Source: a virus. From it: a stretch of 64,000 nt of DNA. Positions within the stretch are counted from its first letter, which is position 1, and the number at the start of each line of letters is the position of its first letter. The stretch is from IMG/VR virus record IMGVR_UViG_3300036861_000805, positions 22,758-86,757 of that record. One strand, given 5' to 3'. Shown one piece after another: positions 1 to 6,781 of the stretch. The notes under the pieces were generated by a model that was not told the origin of the DNA, did no database searches, and saw only the letters and a program-made list of their open reading frames with translations. Both the position numbers and the translations under genes were made by a program.

Positions 1-2
1 AT

Positions 3-704
3 CCTCCTGGCTGGTACTGCTGGAAGAAGCAGGGCGGGTGTGGCATGAACTTCGCTCACGACGACGAGCGCATCATCTCGCAGTCCGAGGAGAAGATCCC
101 GAATCCCGATCTAGCGGACACCTACAACACCGTGCTCAAGATGGCCGACAAGCGCGCACTGATCGCCGCGGATCTGAATGCCACCGCGGCTTCGGACATC
201 TTCACCCAGGACGTCGAGGATGCTCCCGCCAGCGGGAGTGACACCCCCGAAGAAGTCGCCAAGGACGAAGCCGTGACTGAAGAGAGGGCATTCGATCCCG
301 GCAAGGATTTGCTCGAAAACGCGATCCAGGGTTCAGGAGAAGAGCAAGTCGCGGCCGTCCAGGAGGCCCTGCGAAACCTGAATGAGCGGATCGACTGGAG
401 AGCGCTGATCGGGCAGGTGACGAAGCAGCACTTCAACAAGGCATGGTCCAAGCTGACCAAGGCCGAGAAGACCGAGTGGTGGATCCGAGTTCGCAACGCG
501 GCCGCAAAGCTCGAAGAGATCTCGCCTCCAGATCTCGGAGCCTCGCCCGAGTACATCCAGGATGCGTTCGCGTTCGCGTTCAATAGCCTCGCGGTGGAGA
601 TCGTCACTCTGGAACCGCCAGAGCCGGAAGAAGCCATCGAAGGCGTGTTGTCAGAGGAAGACGTAGAGAGACTGGCCGAAGAAGCCAGGGACACGGAATT
701 CTGA
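3..704 (+). CDS. Phage recombination-associated zinc-ribbon protein, C-terminal part
   Basis: The reading frame is open to the left edge, so the gene starts outside the window; the internal ATG at 45 is probably not the start, because the codons before it read PPGWYCWKKQGGCG, a Cys-containing zinc-ribbon-like stretch. It continues into a block ending NTVLKMADKRAL and TAASDIFTQD, which I recognise from conserved phage proteins found beside single-strand annealing or recombination genes. The C-terminal third is acidic and helical. The role is probably in phage DNA recombination or replication; no catalytic motif is visible. It is followed by tandem hairpins. One copy of the 14-bp palindrome lies inside it at 224-237. 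Confidence 0.6.
   Translation, partial: PPGWYCWKKQGGCGMNFAHDDERIISQSEEKIPNPDLADTYNTVLKMADKRALIAADLNATAASDIFTQDVEDAPASGSDTPEEVAKDEAVTEERAFDPGKDLLENAIQGSGEEQVAAVQEALRNLNERIDWRALIGQVTKQHFNKAWSKLTKAEKTEWWIRVRNAAAKLEEISPPDLGASPEYIQDAFAFAFNSLAVEIVTLEPPEPEEAIEGVLSEEDVERLAEEARDTEF
224..237. repeat. 14-bp inverted repeat, copy 1
   Basis: TCCCGCCAGCGGGA, two 6-bp arms around a CA centre (7-bp arms when the flanking C and G are counted). It lies inside the first gene and encodes part of DAPASGSD. The same 14 bases or their complement occur at 2928, 18147, 36474 and 44425. A regulatory protein binding site is inferred. Confidence 0.7.
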
Positions 705-715
705 TGCCAGTAGCC

Positions 716-739
716 GAAGGGCCCCTCCCGGGGCCCTTC
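716..739. terminator. Strong hairpin terminator
   Basis: A perfect 10-bp stem, GAAGGGCCCC pairing with GGGGCCCTTC, closes a 4-nt TCCC loop just after the stop codon at 702-704. The tail is pyrimidine-rich (TCCCTCC) rather than a pure T run, so termination strength is inferred. It separates the recombination gene from the next operon. Confidence 0.7.
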
Positions 740-751
740 TCCCTCCAGCAC

Positions 752-772
752 CTTTCGCCGCGCCGGCGAAAG
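752..772. terminator. Second tandem hairpin after the first operon
   Basis: CTTTCGCCG pairs with CGGCGAAAG over a 3-nt CGC loop, a 9-bp stem followed by TTGTAGTC. It sits 13 nt behind the first hairpin, giving a tandem arrangement. It could be a backup terminator or a protein-binding dyad in front of the following gene. Confidence 0.45.
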
Positions 773-857
773 TTGTAGTCTCTCGGACGCCTATGAACGA
801 AAGACTGGAAAGACCGTAGCACGTCCGGCGGTTGTTACGCAGCTTGTAGAAGCTGCA

Positions 858-1715
858 ATGCGTGACCGGATGGTGTATCGGGATCGCATCTGCTTCGCAT
901 CGAAAGCGACACTCGCGCAAGCCGCTGGCTGCTCGACGCGCTCGGTGCAACGGGCTTGGCGCGAACTCGAGCTCTCTGGCCGCTGGGAATGTGTCAAATC
1001 CCTACCTTCTGGAAAAGCCCCCAAGACCAGGGTGTGGAGAGCCGTGTCCGAGGAGACCACCGGAATCGTCGAGCGGGCCGTGGTAACCGAGACTACCGGA
1101 GCTGTCGAGCGAGCCGCGAGATCCGAGAACACCGGAGCGTACGAGCGTTATTTTGTCTCCCGACGTACTTCGTACAGAAAACCTCAAACCCCTCGGCCTT
1201 CTGATCTCAGGATCAGCGCTAGCGAAGGACCACGGCCGAGGCGCGCGAGCGCGCCGACCATCCGCTGCGGTAGGAGGAGAAGACTCGTGGAACGACACCC
1301 AGAAAAACTCTCCGAAGGGGTGGTGCGGCGGAATGGCGAGGTAACTCCCTGGAATGCTGGAGACGCCGTAGCTGCCACGGTGGACTTCTGCCGCACACGC
1401 GGCATACCCCTTGCTCCCTCGATCCGAGCGCGACTGGGGAAGGCAGCGAAGGCGCTGCTCGAATCAGACTTCCCTCCGAACGTCGTCGTCGCTTCCTGTG
1501 TCGTTGCGATCAGGACTGGCTGGTTCGGATCTGTGGAGACGATCGCGCAGGAAATGGCTGTAGCTCAGGCGGGGGAGCGGATGACGCGGCAGGCCTATGT
1601 TCAGGCGATGCACGAGACATCGAGGGAGATGGAACATTCAGAGAGCGAAGTGTGGAAAACGCTACGTGAGGAAACGCAAAGACGAGCAGAGAAATCGAAA
1701 GGAGCCGAAGCATGA
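858..1715 (+). CDS. Helix-turn-helix protein, replication-initiator-like
   Basis: The N-terminal region has a winged-helix look (ATLAQAAGCSTRSVQRAWREL, read in two parts around residues 18-38), as in phage O-like replication proteins and helix_turn_helix_36 domains. A linker near residues 66-95 carries about 2.7 copies of a 12-residue repeat, ETTGxVERAxxx. The rest is basic, then helical. The frame is open upstream of the ATG back to the hairpins and reads like protein, but contains no ATG, GTG or TTG, so the true N-terminus is uncertain. It overlaps the next gene by 4 nt. A role in origin recognition is inferred. Confidence 0.5.
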   Translation: MRDRMVYRDRICFASKATLAQAAGCSTRSVQRAWRELELSGRWECVKSLPSGKAPKTRVWRAVSEETTGIVERAVVTETTGAVERAARSENTGAYERYFVSRRTSYRKPQTPRPSDLRISASEGPRPRRASAPTIRCGRRRRLVERHPEKLSEGVVRRNGEVTPWNAGDAVAATVDFCRTRGIPLAPSIRARLGKAAKALLESDFPPNVVVASCVVAIRTGWFGSVETIAQEMAVAQAGERMTRQAYVQAMHETSREMEHSESEVWKTLREETQRRAEKSKGAEA

Positions 1716-2203
1716 CGCAGATCGTGATCGACCTAGGCGAGGTCTGGGCTGATGAGCAAACCGTGGCTGAGGCGATCCTCGAACGGGCCGTGACGAGTCT
1801 GTTCGGAAGATACGAGTTACAGAAAGCCGTCGAGAAACGCGTGGCCGAGATGGCGGAGGAGCAGATCCGCGAGGCTGTCGCGCCGCTTGTCGCCAAGGCG
1901 CTCGAGAGGCCGTACCAGCCGACGAACGCCTACGGCGACAGGGTCGGCGAACCGACTGAACTCCGCGAAGTCATCGTCACGAGGGTCGAGTCGGAGTTAA
2001 AGCAGTCGCGCGCGGATTCTGGTGGTTTCAGCAGCTCTCGCCGCGAGACGCTGCTCGATGAAATCATCGGGCGCCAACTCGGGAAGGTGGTCGGCGAAGA
2101 CCTGCGTCAGGCGATGGATGCTGCGCGCAAGAAGGTTCGGGAGGCGGTAGAAGCAAAAGGCGCAGAGGTGCTAGCGGAGACGATTGCGAGGATGGCGCGA
2201 TGA
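1712..2203 (+). CDS. Hypothetical helical protein
   Basis: 163 residues, mostly amphipathic helix with many Glu, Arg and Ala, for example EKRVAEMAEEQIREAV. A Ser/Gly-rich stretch (GGFSSSRRE) breaks the two helical halves. No family recognised. ATGA overlaps with both neighbours place it in the replication-gene operon, so translation is likely coupled to the HTH protein before it. Confidence 0.6.
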   Translation: MTQIVIDLGEVWADEQTVAEAILERAVTSLFGRYELQKAVEKRVAEMAEEQIREAVAPLVAKALERPYQPTNAYGDRVGEPTELREVIVTRVESELKQSRADSGGFSSSRRETLLDEIIGRQLGKVVGEDLRQAMDAARKKVREAVEAKGAEVLAETIARMAR

Positions 2204-2403
2204 GCCTTACTGCTGAGCAGATCCAGGACCTGCCCTGGGCCACACTGGACGATCTTCTCGACGCGAAAGAAGATGTAGCTGCCTACGGGCGCTGTTACGC
2301 GGAGATCTTGGACATCGAGGGGGACATGCGGATGCGGCGCATCTTGCCGGGGAGTCGCGCGACACCCATTCACCCTCCGCCTCAAGTGGGGGAGACTGGA
2401 TGA
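2200..2403 (+). CDS. Small hypothetical protein
   Basis: 67 residues; the acidic N-terminal half (LTAEQIQDLPWATLDDLLD) looks helical and the Pro-rich tail looks disordered. It starts inside the stop of the previous gene (ATGA) and its own stop overlaps the next start in the same way, so it is part of one translationally coupled set. No function can be assigned. Confidence 0.55.
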   Translation: MSLTAEQIQDLPWATLDDLLDAKEDVAAYGRCYAEILDIEGDMRMRRILPGSRATPIHPPPQVGETG

Positions 2404-2927
2404 AGATCGGAGAGGCAGCAGAGCTTGTGGGCGTGATGGCCGCAATGACGAGCACCCGCTTGCTCGAGCAGGAACGGGAAGTCTGGATCGAGCAGGTATC
2501 GCCACTCGATGCGGATCTGGCGACGAAAGCCGTGCTCGAAGGTCGCCGGGAGTGGAAGCGCTTTCCCTCCTGGGCCCAATTCCATGAGGCATATGCGCTA
2601 CAGAAGAAGCTCTCCGAGCCCGTCGGCGAGCAGCGGGACATGATCGAGGTCCAAGGTAAGCGAGGCATAGCGACGCCGGAATGGGTCTACGTGTGGTGGT
2701 GGGCGCGCCGTTCGCGTACGCCCCGTTCTCTCATCCCCTTCCCGCAGGAGAAGGGTTTCGCGGACGACGCTGACATCATGTCCCAGGAACGCTACGACAA
2801 GCTGCTCGCAGAATGGGTAGCCGCCGGCTCTCCGAAGAAGGATGTCGCTGAGGCGATGATCGGAAAGACCTCGAAGGGATCCACAGTCGACGACACGATC
2901 GCCGTGCTGAAGGAGACTGCGGAATGA
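2400..2927 (+). CDS. Possible replicative helicase loader (G39P-like)
   Basis: 175 residues. The first 70 carry a pattern like that of phage SPP1 G39P-type helicase loader/inhibitor proteins: a helical start, a central W (VWIEQV), an Ala-rich helix, then FPSWAQFHEAY, similar to the family's FPP/FPS ending. The second half is basic and Trp-rich (WVYVWWWARR), then acidic. Position behind the initiator-like HTH gene fits a helicase-loading job. The similarity is weak and from memory, so a generic helix-bundle protein is also possible. Confidence 0.4.
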   Translation: MKIGEAAELVGVMAAMTSTRLLEQEREVWIEQVSPLDADLATKAVLEGRREWKRFPSWAQFHEAYALQKKLSEPVGEQRDMIEVQGKRGIATPEWVYVWWWARRSRTPRSLIPFPQEKGFADDADIMSQERYDKLLAEWVAAGSPKKDVAEAMIGKTSKGSTVDDTIAVLKETAE

Positions 2928-2941
2928 TCCCGCTGGCGGGA
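2928..2941. repeat. 14-bp inverted repeat, copy 2 (intergenic)
   Basis: TCCCGCTGGCGGGA sits directly between the stop codon at 2925-2927 and the start at 2944, so the GGCGGGA half may also act as ribosome binding site. A protein bound here could block translation or transcription of the next gene. A degenerate right half (CGCCGGCGGGA) follows at 2951-2961. Confidence 0.7.
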
Positions 2942-2943
2942 CA

Positions 2944-3669
2944 ATGAGTGCGCCGGCGGGACCCATGACAGCACAGGAGGTGAAGGATCGCCTGCGTGTC
3001 CACTATCCAGGGGGTGTCTTCGCAGGGATGCCCGGGCCGTGGACGGTGATCGAGGAGTGGCGCAACATCGATTTTCTTGCCTGGAGCGCATGGGGGTCAA
3101 AAGGAAAGTTCATGCGTATCGGCCACGAGATCAAGGTGAGCCGCGCGGATCTGCGATCTGAACTTTTAGATCCAGGCAAGCGTGTGCTGAACGTGAACTG
3201 GTGCCACGAGTTCTACTTCGTCGTTCCCAGCGGACTTCTCACAGAGGAAGAGTTGGACTATCAGGAGCCTGAGTGGGAGGGCACGGACTTCCTAGGTGAG
3301 CGCTGCCCGGGGTTGTGGGGGAAGCAATGCCAGACATGGGGGCGACGAAGGACGCACTACGTCTACGTGCCGCTCCCGTACGTCGGCTCATGGACTCACG
3401 CCTGGGACTACATCGTCTGCCCCACCTGCAAGGGCAGGGGCGTCGTCCAGATTTCCCGTGTCGAGCGCGAGGCTCCAACATGTTGGGTTCCTCGAGACGT
3501 GGGGCTCCTGCAAGTCAGCAGGCGCGGGGTGTCGATCTTCAAGCGGAGCCCAAGACGTACCGAGGTTCCGCATCTGAGTGATCGCGAGTTCGGACAACTC
3601 GTTCGCTGGATCAGCATGCGTCCGGATTTGCGGCACCATCAGCAAACCGCCCTTTCACTGGCCGTGTGA
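2944..3669 (+). CDS. PD-(D/E)XK-like nuclease protein (MmcB-type)
   Basis: The core reads NIDFLAWSAWG, then GHEIKVSRADLRSELLDPGK, a D...ExK arrangement, followed by HEFYFVVPSGLL and, later, GLLQVSRRGVSIFKRSPRR. This series matches MmcB-like and VRR-NUC-like PD-(D/E)XK folds known from phages and DNA repair proteins. An insert with CPGLWGKQC and CPTCKGRG may bind zinc. Activity on phage recombination or repair intermediates is inferred. An alternative ATG lies at 2965. The palindrome at 2928-2941 lies where its ribosome binding site should be. Confidence 0.55.
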   Translation: MSAPAGPMTAQEVKDRLRVHYPGGVFAGMPGPWTVIEEWRNIDFLAWSAWGSKGKFMRIGHEIKVSRADLRSELLDPGKRVLNVNWCHEFYFVVPSGLLTEEELDYQEPEWEGTDFLGERCPGLWGKQCQTWGRRRTHYVYVPLPYVGSWTHAWDYIVCPTCKGRGVVQISRVEREAPTCWVPRDVGLLQVSRRGVSIFKRSPRRTEVPHLSDREFGQLVRWISMRPDLRHHQQTALSLAV

Positions 3670-3720
3670 TGAATCTCTCCGTTTGGCAGCGCATCGCGAT
3701 CGAGAACTAGGGATGCTGCC

Positions 3721-4044
3721 GTGAGCAAACTCACCTGTGGAGGTGGCATCTTCGGCGAGGACCGCAGCGCGCTGTGTCTGGAGGAGCCGTTCCTGCACGC
3801 GCTTTTCTTGGACGAGACCGACACTTTGTGCTGTACGAAGCATGTGCGGGTACTGAAGTACATGCGGATCATGGAGTTCAACGGGACGCCTCAGGTGCAC
3901 GAGGTGACGTCAGAATGCCTTGATCCCGAGTCCGTCTGGGACGTTGAGGAGAACTGCTGCGTGCTCGAGGAGGACGAGCCGCTGGAGATCTCCGAGCGAG
4001 AGCAGATGCTCGCCCAAGCGCGACGTCGATACCTACACAGATGA
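3721..4044 (+). CDS. Hypothetical Cys-containing protein
   Basis: 107 residues from a GTG start preceded by AGGGA. It has scattered Cys (LTCGGG, LCCTKH, ENCC) and an acidic centre with the run EENCCVLEEDEPLEISE. It may bind a metal, but no known zinc motif is complete. It overlaps the following methyltransferase by 4 nt (ATGA). No family recognised. Confidence 0.5.
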   Translation: MSKLTCGGGIFGEDRSALCLEEPFLHALFLDETDTLCCTKHVRVLKYMRIMEFNGTPQVHEVTSECLDPESVWDVEENCCVLEEDEPLEISEREQMLAQARRRYLHR

Positions 4045-4556
4045 CGCGGAACAGAAAGATTCCGACCGAAGTGTGGGTGCTTCCGCGCCCTCGTCGCGAC
4101 GCCTATGTCGGCTCCTTCCCGCTCCATTTCGAGCAGCGCTGGTGGCGTGTCGTCGGCAAGCCCGAGAGAGTGCTACAGCCGTTCGGCGGGCTGTGCGAGA
4201 TCGGGGACTCTGTGGATCTGAATGAGAGCACCGCGCCTACCTGGGTCGGTGACGCACACGATCTGCACTGGATCGCCGACGATACATACGACGCCGTGCT
4301 CCTCGATCCGCCGTACTCGGACGAGGAGTCGGAGGAGCTCTACGGCACGCCGCCGCTTCGCTACGGGAAGTTCGTTCAGGAGGCGGTGCGGGTGTGCAAG
4401 CCAGCGGGGCATGTGGCGATCTACCATAAAATCATGGCGCCGCGGCCGAAGGGCACGATCCTCGTCCATCGCATCGTTGTCCTCACCCGGGTCTGGCACT
4501 CCGCCCGCATTTGCATGATCTTCCGGAAGGACGACCGACTCACCCTTGACCTATGA
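4041..4556 (+). CDS. DNA methyltransferase, N6-adenine/N4-cytosine type
   Basis: The catalytic motif DPPY is at residues 89-92, after DAVLL, as in N6-adenine and N4-cytosine DNA methyltransferases, and QPFGGLCEIGDSVDL upstream may form the S-adenosylmethionine pocket. At 171 residues it is short, which is common for phage enzymes of this type. The likely role is modification of phage DNA against host restriction, or an orphan regulatory mark. No cognate restriction enzyme is adjacent. It overlaps both neighbours (ATGA). Confidence 0.7.
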   Translation: MTRNRKIPTEVWVLPRPRRDAYVGSFPLHFEQRWWRVVGKPERVLQPFGGLCEIGDSVDLNESTAPTWVGDAHDLHWIADDTYDAVLLDPPYSDEESEELYGTPPLRYGKFVQEAVRVCKPAGHVAIYHKIMAPRPKGTILVHRIVVLTRVWHSARICMIFRKDDRLTLDL

Positions 4557-4711
4557 CACTCTGCTCCGTCTGCCGTACTCCAAGACAATGCCTGCAAGAG
4601 GGCTGCTTCGTCGGGCGCGGGAAGAAGCGGCCCCCGAAAGAGGACTTGAAACGCGAGCCAGATCGCGCGAGGATGCGCTGGCACAACCGCCACAAACGAT
4701 TCATTCACTGA
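4553..4711 (+). CDS. 52-residue Cys-rich basic protein
   Basis: A short gene starting in the ATGA overlap with the methyltransferase stop. It encodes a Cys cluster (CSVCRTPRQCLQEGC), then a strongly basic tail ending HNRHKRFIH. Four Cys in a C-x2-C-x5-C-x4-C spacing suggest a small zinc finger that could bind nucleic acid. It fills the gap before the next gene. Confidence 0.5.
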   Translation: MTLCSVCRTPRQCLQEGCFVGRGKKRPPKEDLKREPDRARMRWHNRHKRFIH

Positions 4712-4729
4712 CGACCCTTGGGAGGGGGA

Positions 4730-5074
4730 ATGTCGCTGTCAGATCTCCGCCCGGACCCACCCGCCTGGGCGCTCGAAGCAGGACTGCCAGAGCCAGAAGA
4801 GAACGAGAGCTTCGTCGCCTACACTAGGCGTCTCGGGCTCGACGTCGAGAAGCTGCTCGCCGATCTCACCGATCAGACGGCACCACTCGCCAACGTGCGC
4901 CTCGGCTCACGCCTCATGCGCCTGATACCGGACGCGTACGAGAGACACTTGGCGCAGCTCGTCGCGAAACATGGTGTCTCCTCGCCAGAGCGCAAGAGGC
5001 GGACGGAGAACCTCGCTCGCTCTCTCTTCGGCAAAGACTACCGTGCGAGGAAGTCCATCCGAGACAGCGCGTAA
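4730..5074 (+). CDS. Hypothetical small helical protein
   Basis: The ATG at 4730 follows a strong ribosome binding site (GGGAGGGGG), so it is preferred over the TTG at 4718. The product has 114 residues: an acidic, Pro-rich N-terminus (RPDPPAWALEAGLPEPEEN), then a helical centre, then a basic C-terminus (ERKRRTENLARSLFGKDYR). No known family recognised; the basic tail could contact DNA. Confidence 0.55.
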   Translation: MSLSDLRPDPPAWALEAGLPEPEENESFVAYTRRLGLDVEKLLADLTDQTAPLANVRLGSRLMRLIPDAYERHLAQLVAKHGVSSPERKRRTENLARSLFGKDYRARKSIRDSA

Positions 5075-5103
5075 AGTTACCGTCATCCACGAAAGGAGAA
5101 ACG

Positions 5104-5370
5104 ATGTACGACGAGGGATATGCCGACAAGTCGACGCCCGAACGCGAGAGTTCCGGGCTCCAGCTCCAGTACGTCTGTGCGGAGCTCTCGAAGGAAGTCG
5201 AAATGCTTGAGCAACGACTGGTACCGGTACTGCGGCGAGTCCCGGAGGACCAGGTAATGCCCTCAACAATGCTGCGGGATTCCTCCGATTCGCCGCTCGC
5301 AGATCGAGTGGCCGAGCTACGTGAGGTCCGCGCGAAAATCACCAATCTGATCCAGCGTCTCGACGTCTAG
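5104..5370 (+). CDS. Small coiled-coil protein
   Basis: 88 residues behind a good ribosome binding site (AAAGGAG). Two helical segments with heptad-like spacing (YVCAELSKEVEMLEQRL and DRVAELREVRAKITNLI) suggest a coiled-coil hairpin. No catalytic motif or family recognised. It is followed after 3 nt by a ribbon-helix-helix gene. Confidence 0.5.
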   Translation: MYDEGYADKSTPERESSGLQLQYVCAELSKEVEMLEQRLVPVLRRVPEDQVMPSTMLRDSSDSPLADRVAELREVRAKITNLIQRLDV

Positions 5371-5373
5371 GGA

Positions 5374-5703
5374 ATGAAGCTCGTCGTCAACGAATCGCTC
5401 CCGCGCGCGCTCCGCCGGGCTCTCGAGCGGGATGCGCGCGGAAAGAACACTACGCTGAACGACGTCGCCGGCGAGATTCTCGCGGAGCACTATGGCATCG
5501 AGTGGGTGCATTCCGGGAGGAGCTACGAGCGCACCTCGGATCGCTTTCGGCTCAAAGTCCCCGACGCGATGCACCGCTTGCTCCTGATGGAGGCGGCGGA
5601 TAGGCTCGGCACCCTCCGAGGCGTCGCGATCGGGACGCTTGAGGCTCACTACGGAACAAGGAAGAACATCAACGTTGGGCGGAGACCCAGAGGAGGCAAG
5701 TAG
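5374..5703 (+). CDS. Duplicated ribbon-helix-helix DNA-binding protein
   Basis: 109 residues made of two similar halves. Each has a short beta strand (KLVVNESLP; RFRLKVPDA), a helix (RALRRALERDA; MHRLLLMEAADRLG), then a second helix ending in EHYG/AHYG (DVAGEILAEHYGI; VAIGTLEAHYG). This is the Arc/MetJ-type fold, here as an internal dimer in one chain. Such proteins bind short inverted repeats in the major groove, so it is a reasonable candidate reader of the 14-bp palindrome; that link is inference. Confidence 0.6.
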   Translation: MKLVVNESLPRALRRALERDARGKNTTLNDVAGEILAEHYGIEWVHSGRSYERTSDRFRLKVPDAMHRLLLMEAADRLGTLRGVAIGTLEAHYGTRKNINVGRRPRGGK

Positions 5704-5705
5704 AC

Positions 5706-5954
5706 GTGGCCGAAACGATGTACGTGATCTTGAAGCAAAACGAGCTCGCCTCGGTACCGACAGAAGCGACATTCGGCGATACTGGTTGGGTCGAGATCGG
5801 CAAGCAGGCTGCGAGCAACCGCGAGGGTGCCATCCGAGCATTCATGAACGAAGGCGAGAACGGCGACATGTTCGGCGAGGGCTCTTACCGTGCCGTCTCC
5901 GAGACTTCCTGGGGCGAGCCTGTTCCGATCGCGAAGAAGATCTCGTTCGGCTAA
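5706..5954 (+). CDS. Hypothetical protein
   Basis: 82 residues from a GTG start just behind the previous stop. The sequence resembles a small alpha/beta fold (MYVILKQNE, then REGAIRAFMN, then GSYRAVSETSW), as in small phage proteins of unknown function. No nuclease, kinase or DNA-binding motif is visible. Co-transcribed with the ribbon-helix-helix gene. Confidence 0.5.
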   Translation: MAETMYVILKQNELASVPTEATFGDTGWVEIGKQAASNREGAIRAFMNEGENGDMFGEGSYRAVSETSWGEPVPIAKKISFG

Positions 5955-5957
5955 CCG

Positions 5958-6581
5958 GTGGCGGGCGTTCCTGCCATTCTCCAAGCTGAGGCTTTTGAGG
6001 CCGCAGGGATCACGTTTACCGAAACCTCCCTGCAGATCGCGAACCCAGAAGGGCTAAGCCGCGACGCCTACCTCCGCCTCGGAGCGTTCCTTGCGACGAT
6101 CGGACGCGGTTACTGCTTCTGGGTTGGCGATCTTCTCAACAGTGCCGAAGACAATATCGAGGAGTGGGCACAACTCGAGGCGATCCTGCCTCATTCTCCG
6201 CATACCCTCGTCAACTACAAGTCGGTCGCATCCCGCATCCCGCGCACGCGGCGCCGCAAGATGCTCTCCTTTTCGACCCACGCGGAGGTCGCCTATCTCG
6301 ACCCTCGAGTGCGAGACCAGTGGCTCGACAAGGCTGAGCGCTATGACTGGAAACGAGAGGACATGCGCGCAGCGCTGAACGATGCGGGGCTGAAACCGAA
6401 AAGCTCGGGCTCGGTGGGCAATGAGGCCTTAACGAGCAAGAGCGATCCCTTAGGACGAGCAGGACTGGATCGCGAGGAACGCCTCGGTGCGAATGAGGCG
6501 CCTGCCCTTGGTCGCAGGGGTGAACTCGTGCCGAGCCCGAAGATCTGCCCGCACTGCGGCCACGTGCTGGAGGAAGAGTGA
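5958..6581 (+). CDS. Hypothetical protein with C-terminal zinc ribbon
   Basis: 207 residues from GTG. The N-terminal 140 are helical (RDAYLRLGAFLATIGRG, then WVGDLLNSAEDNIEEW, then HTLVNYKSVASRIPRTRRR), which resembles phage DNA-binding proteins with HTH-like repeats. The tail is disordered and ends CPHCGHVLEEE, half of a zinc ribbon. A transcription or replication accessory role is possible. No confident family assignment. Confidence 0.5.
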   Translation: MAGVPAILQAEAFEAAGITFTETSLQIANPEGLSRDAYLRLGAFLATIGRGYCFWVGDLLNSAEDNIEEWAQLEAILPHSPHTLVNYKSVASRIPRTRRRKMLSFSTHAEVAYLDPRVRDQWLDKAERYDWKREDMRAALNDAGLKPKSSGSVGNEALTSKSDPLGRAGLDREERLGANEAPALGRRGELVPSPKICPHCGHVLEEE

Positions 6582-6779
6582 ATGCCTAGCCATTGGGAAC
6601 GACTGCTCGCTCAGATCGGACTGTCTGGCCGCACGCGGATGACGCCAGCCGGGCCGCGACACGCCTCGCGTGACATCGTGGAGAGCACGAAACCCAATTG
6701 CTCCTCAAAGCAGCGAACACGGGATCGTGCTCGCGCCAAGTGCGCGAAGCAGGCACGCAAGAGGAATCGGAGGCGATAG
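6582..6779 (+). CDS. Small very basic protein
   Basis: 65 residues starting directly after the previous stop. It is rich in Arg and Lys, ending CAKQARKRNRRR, and would bind nucleic acid non-specifically. No fold recognised. It ends 2 nt before the GTG of the ATPase, which suggests coupled translation. Confidence 0.4.
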   Translation: MPSHWERLLAQIGLSGRTRMTPAGPRHASRDIVESTKPNCSSKQRTRDRARAKCAKQARKRNRRR

Positions 6780-6781
6780 CA

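Noticed and set aside
122-751. Minus-strand frame over the first gene
   Set aside because: Shadow of the plus-strand gene with the conserved NTVLKMA block; it would also run through the terminator hairpin.
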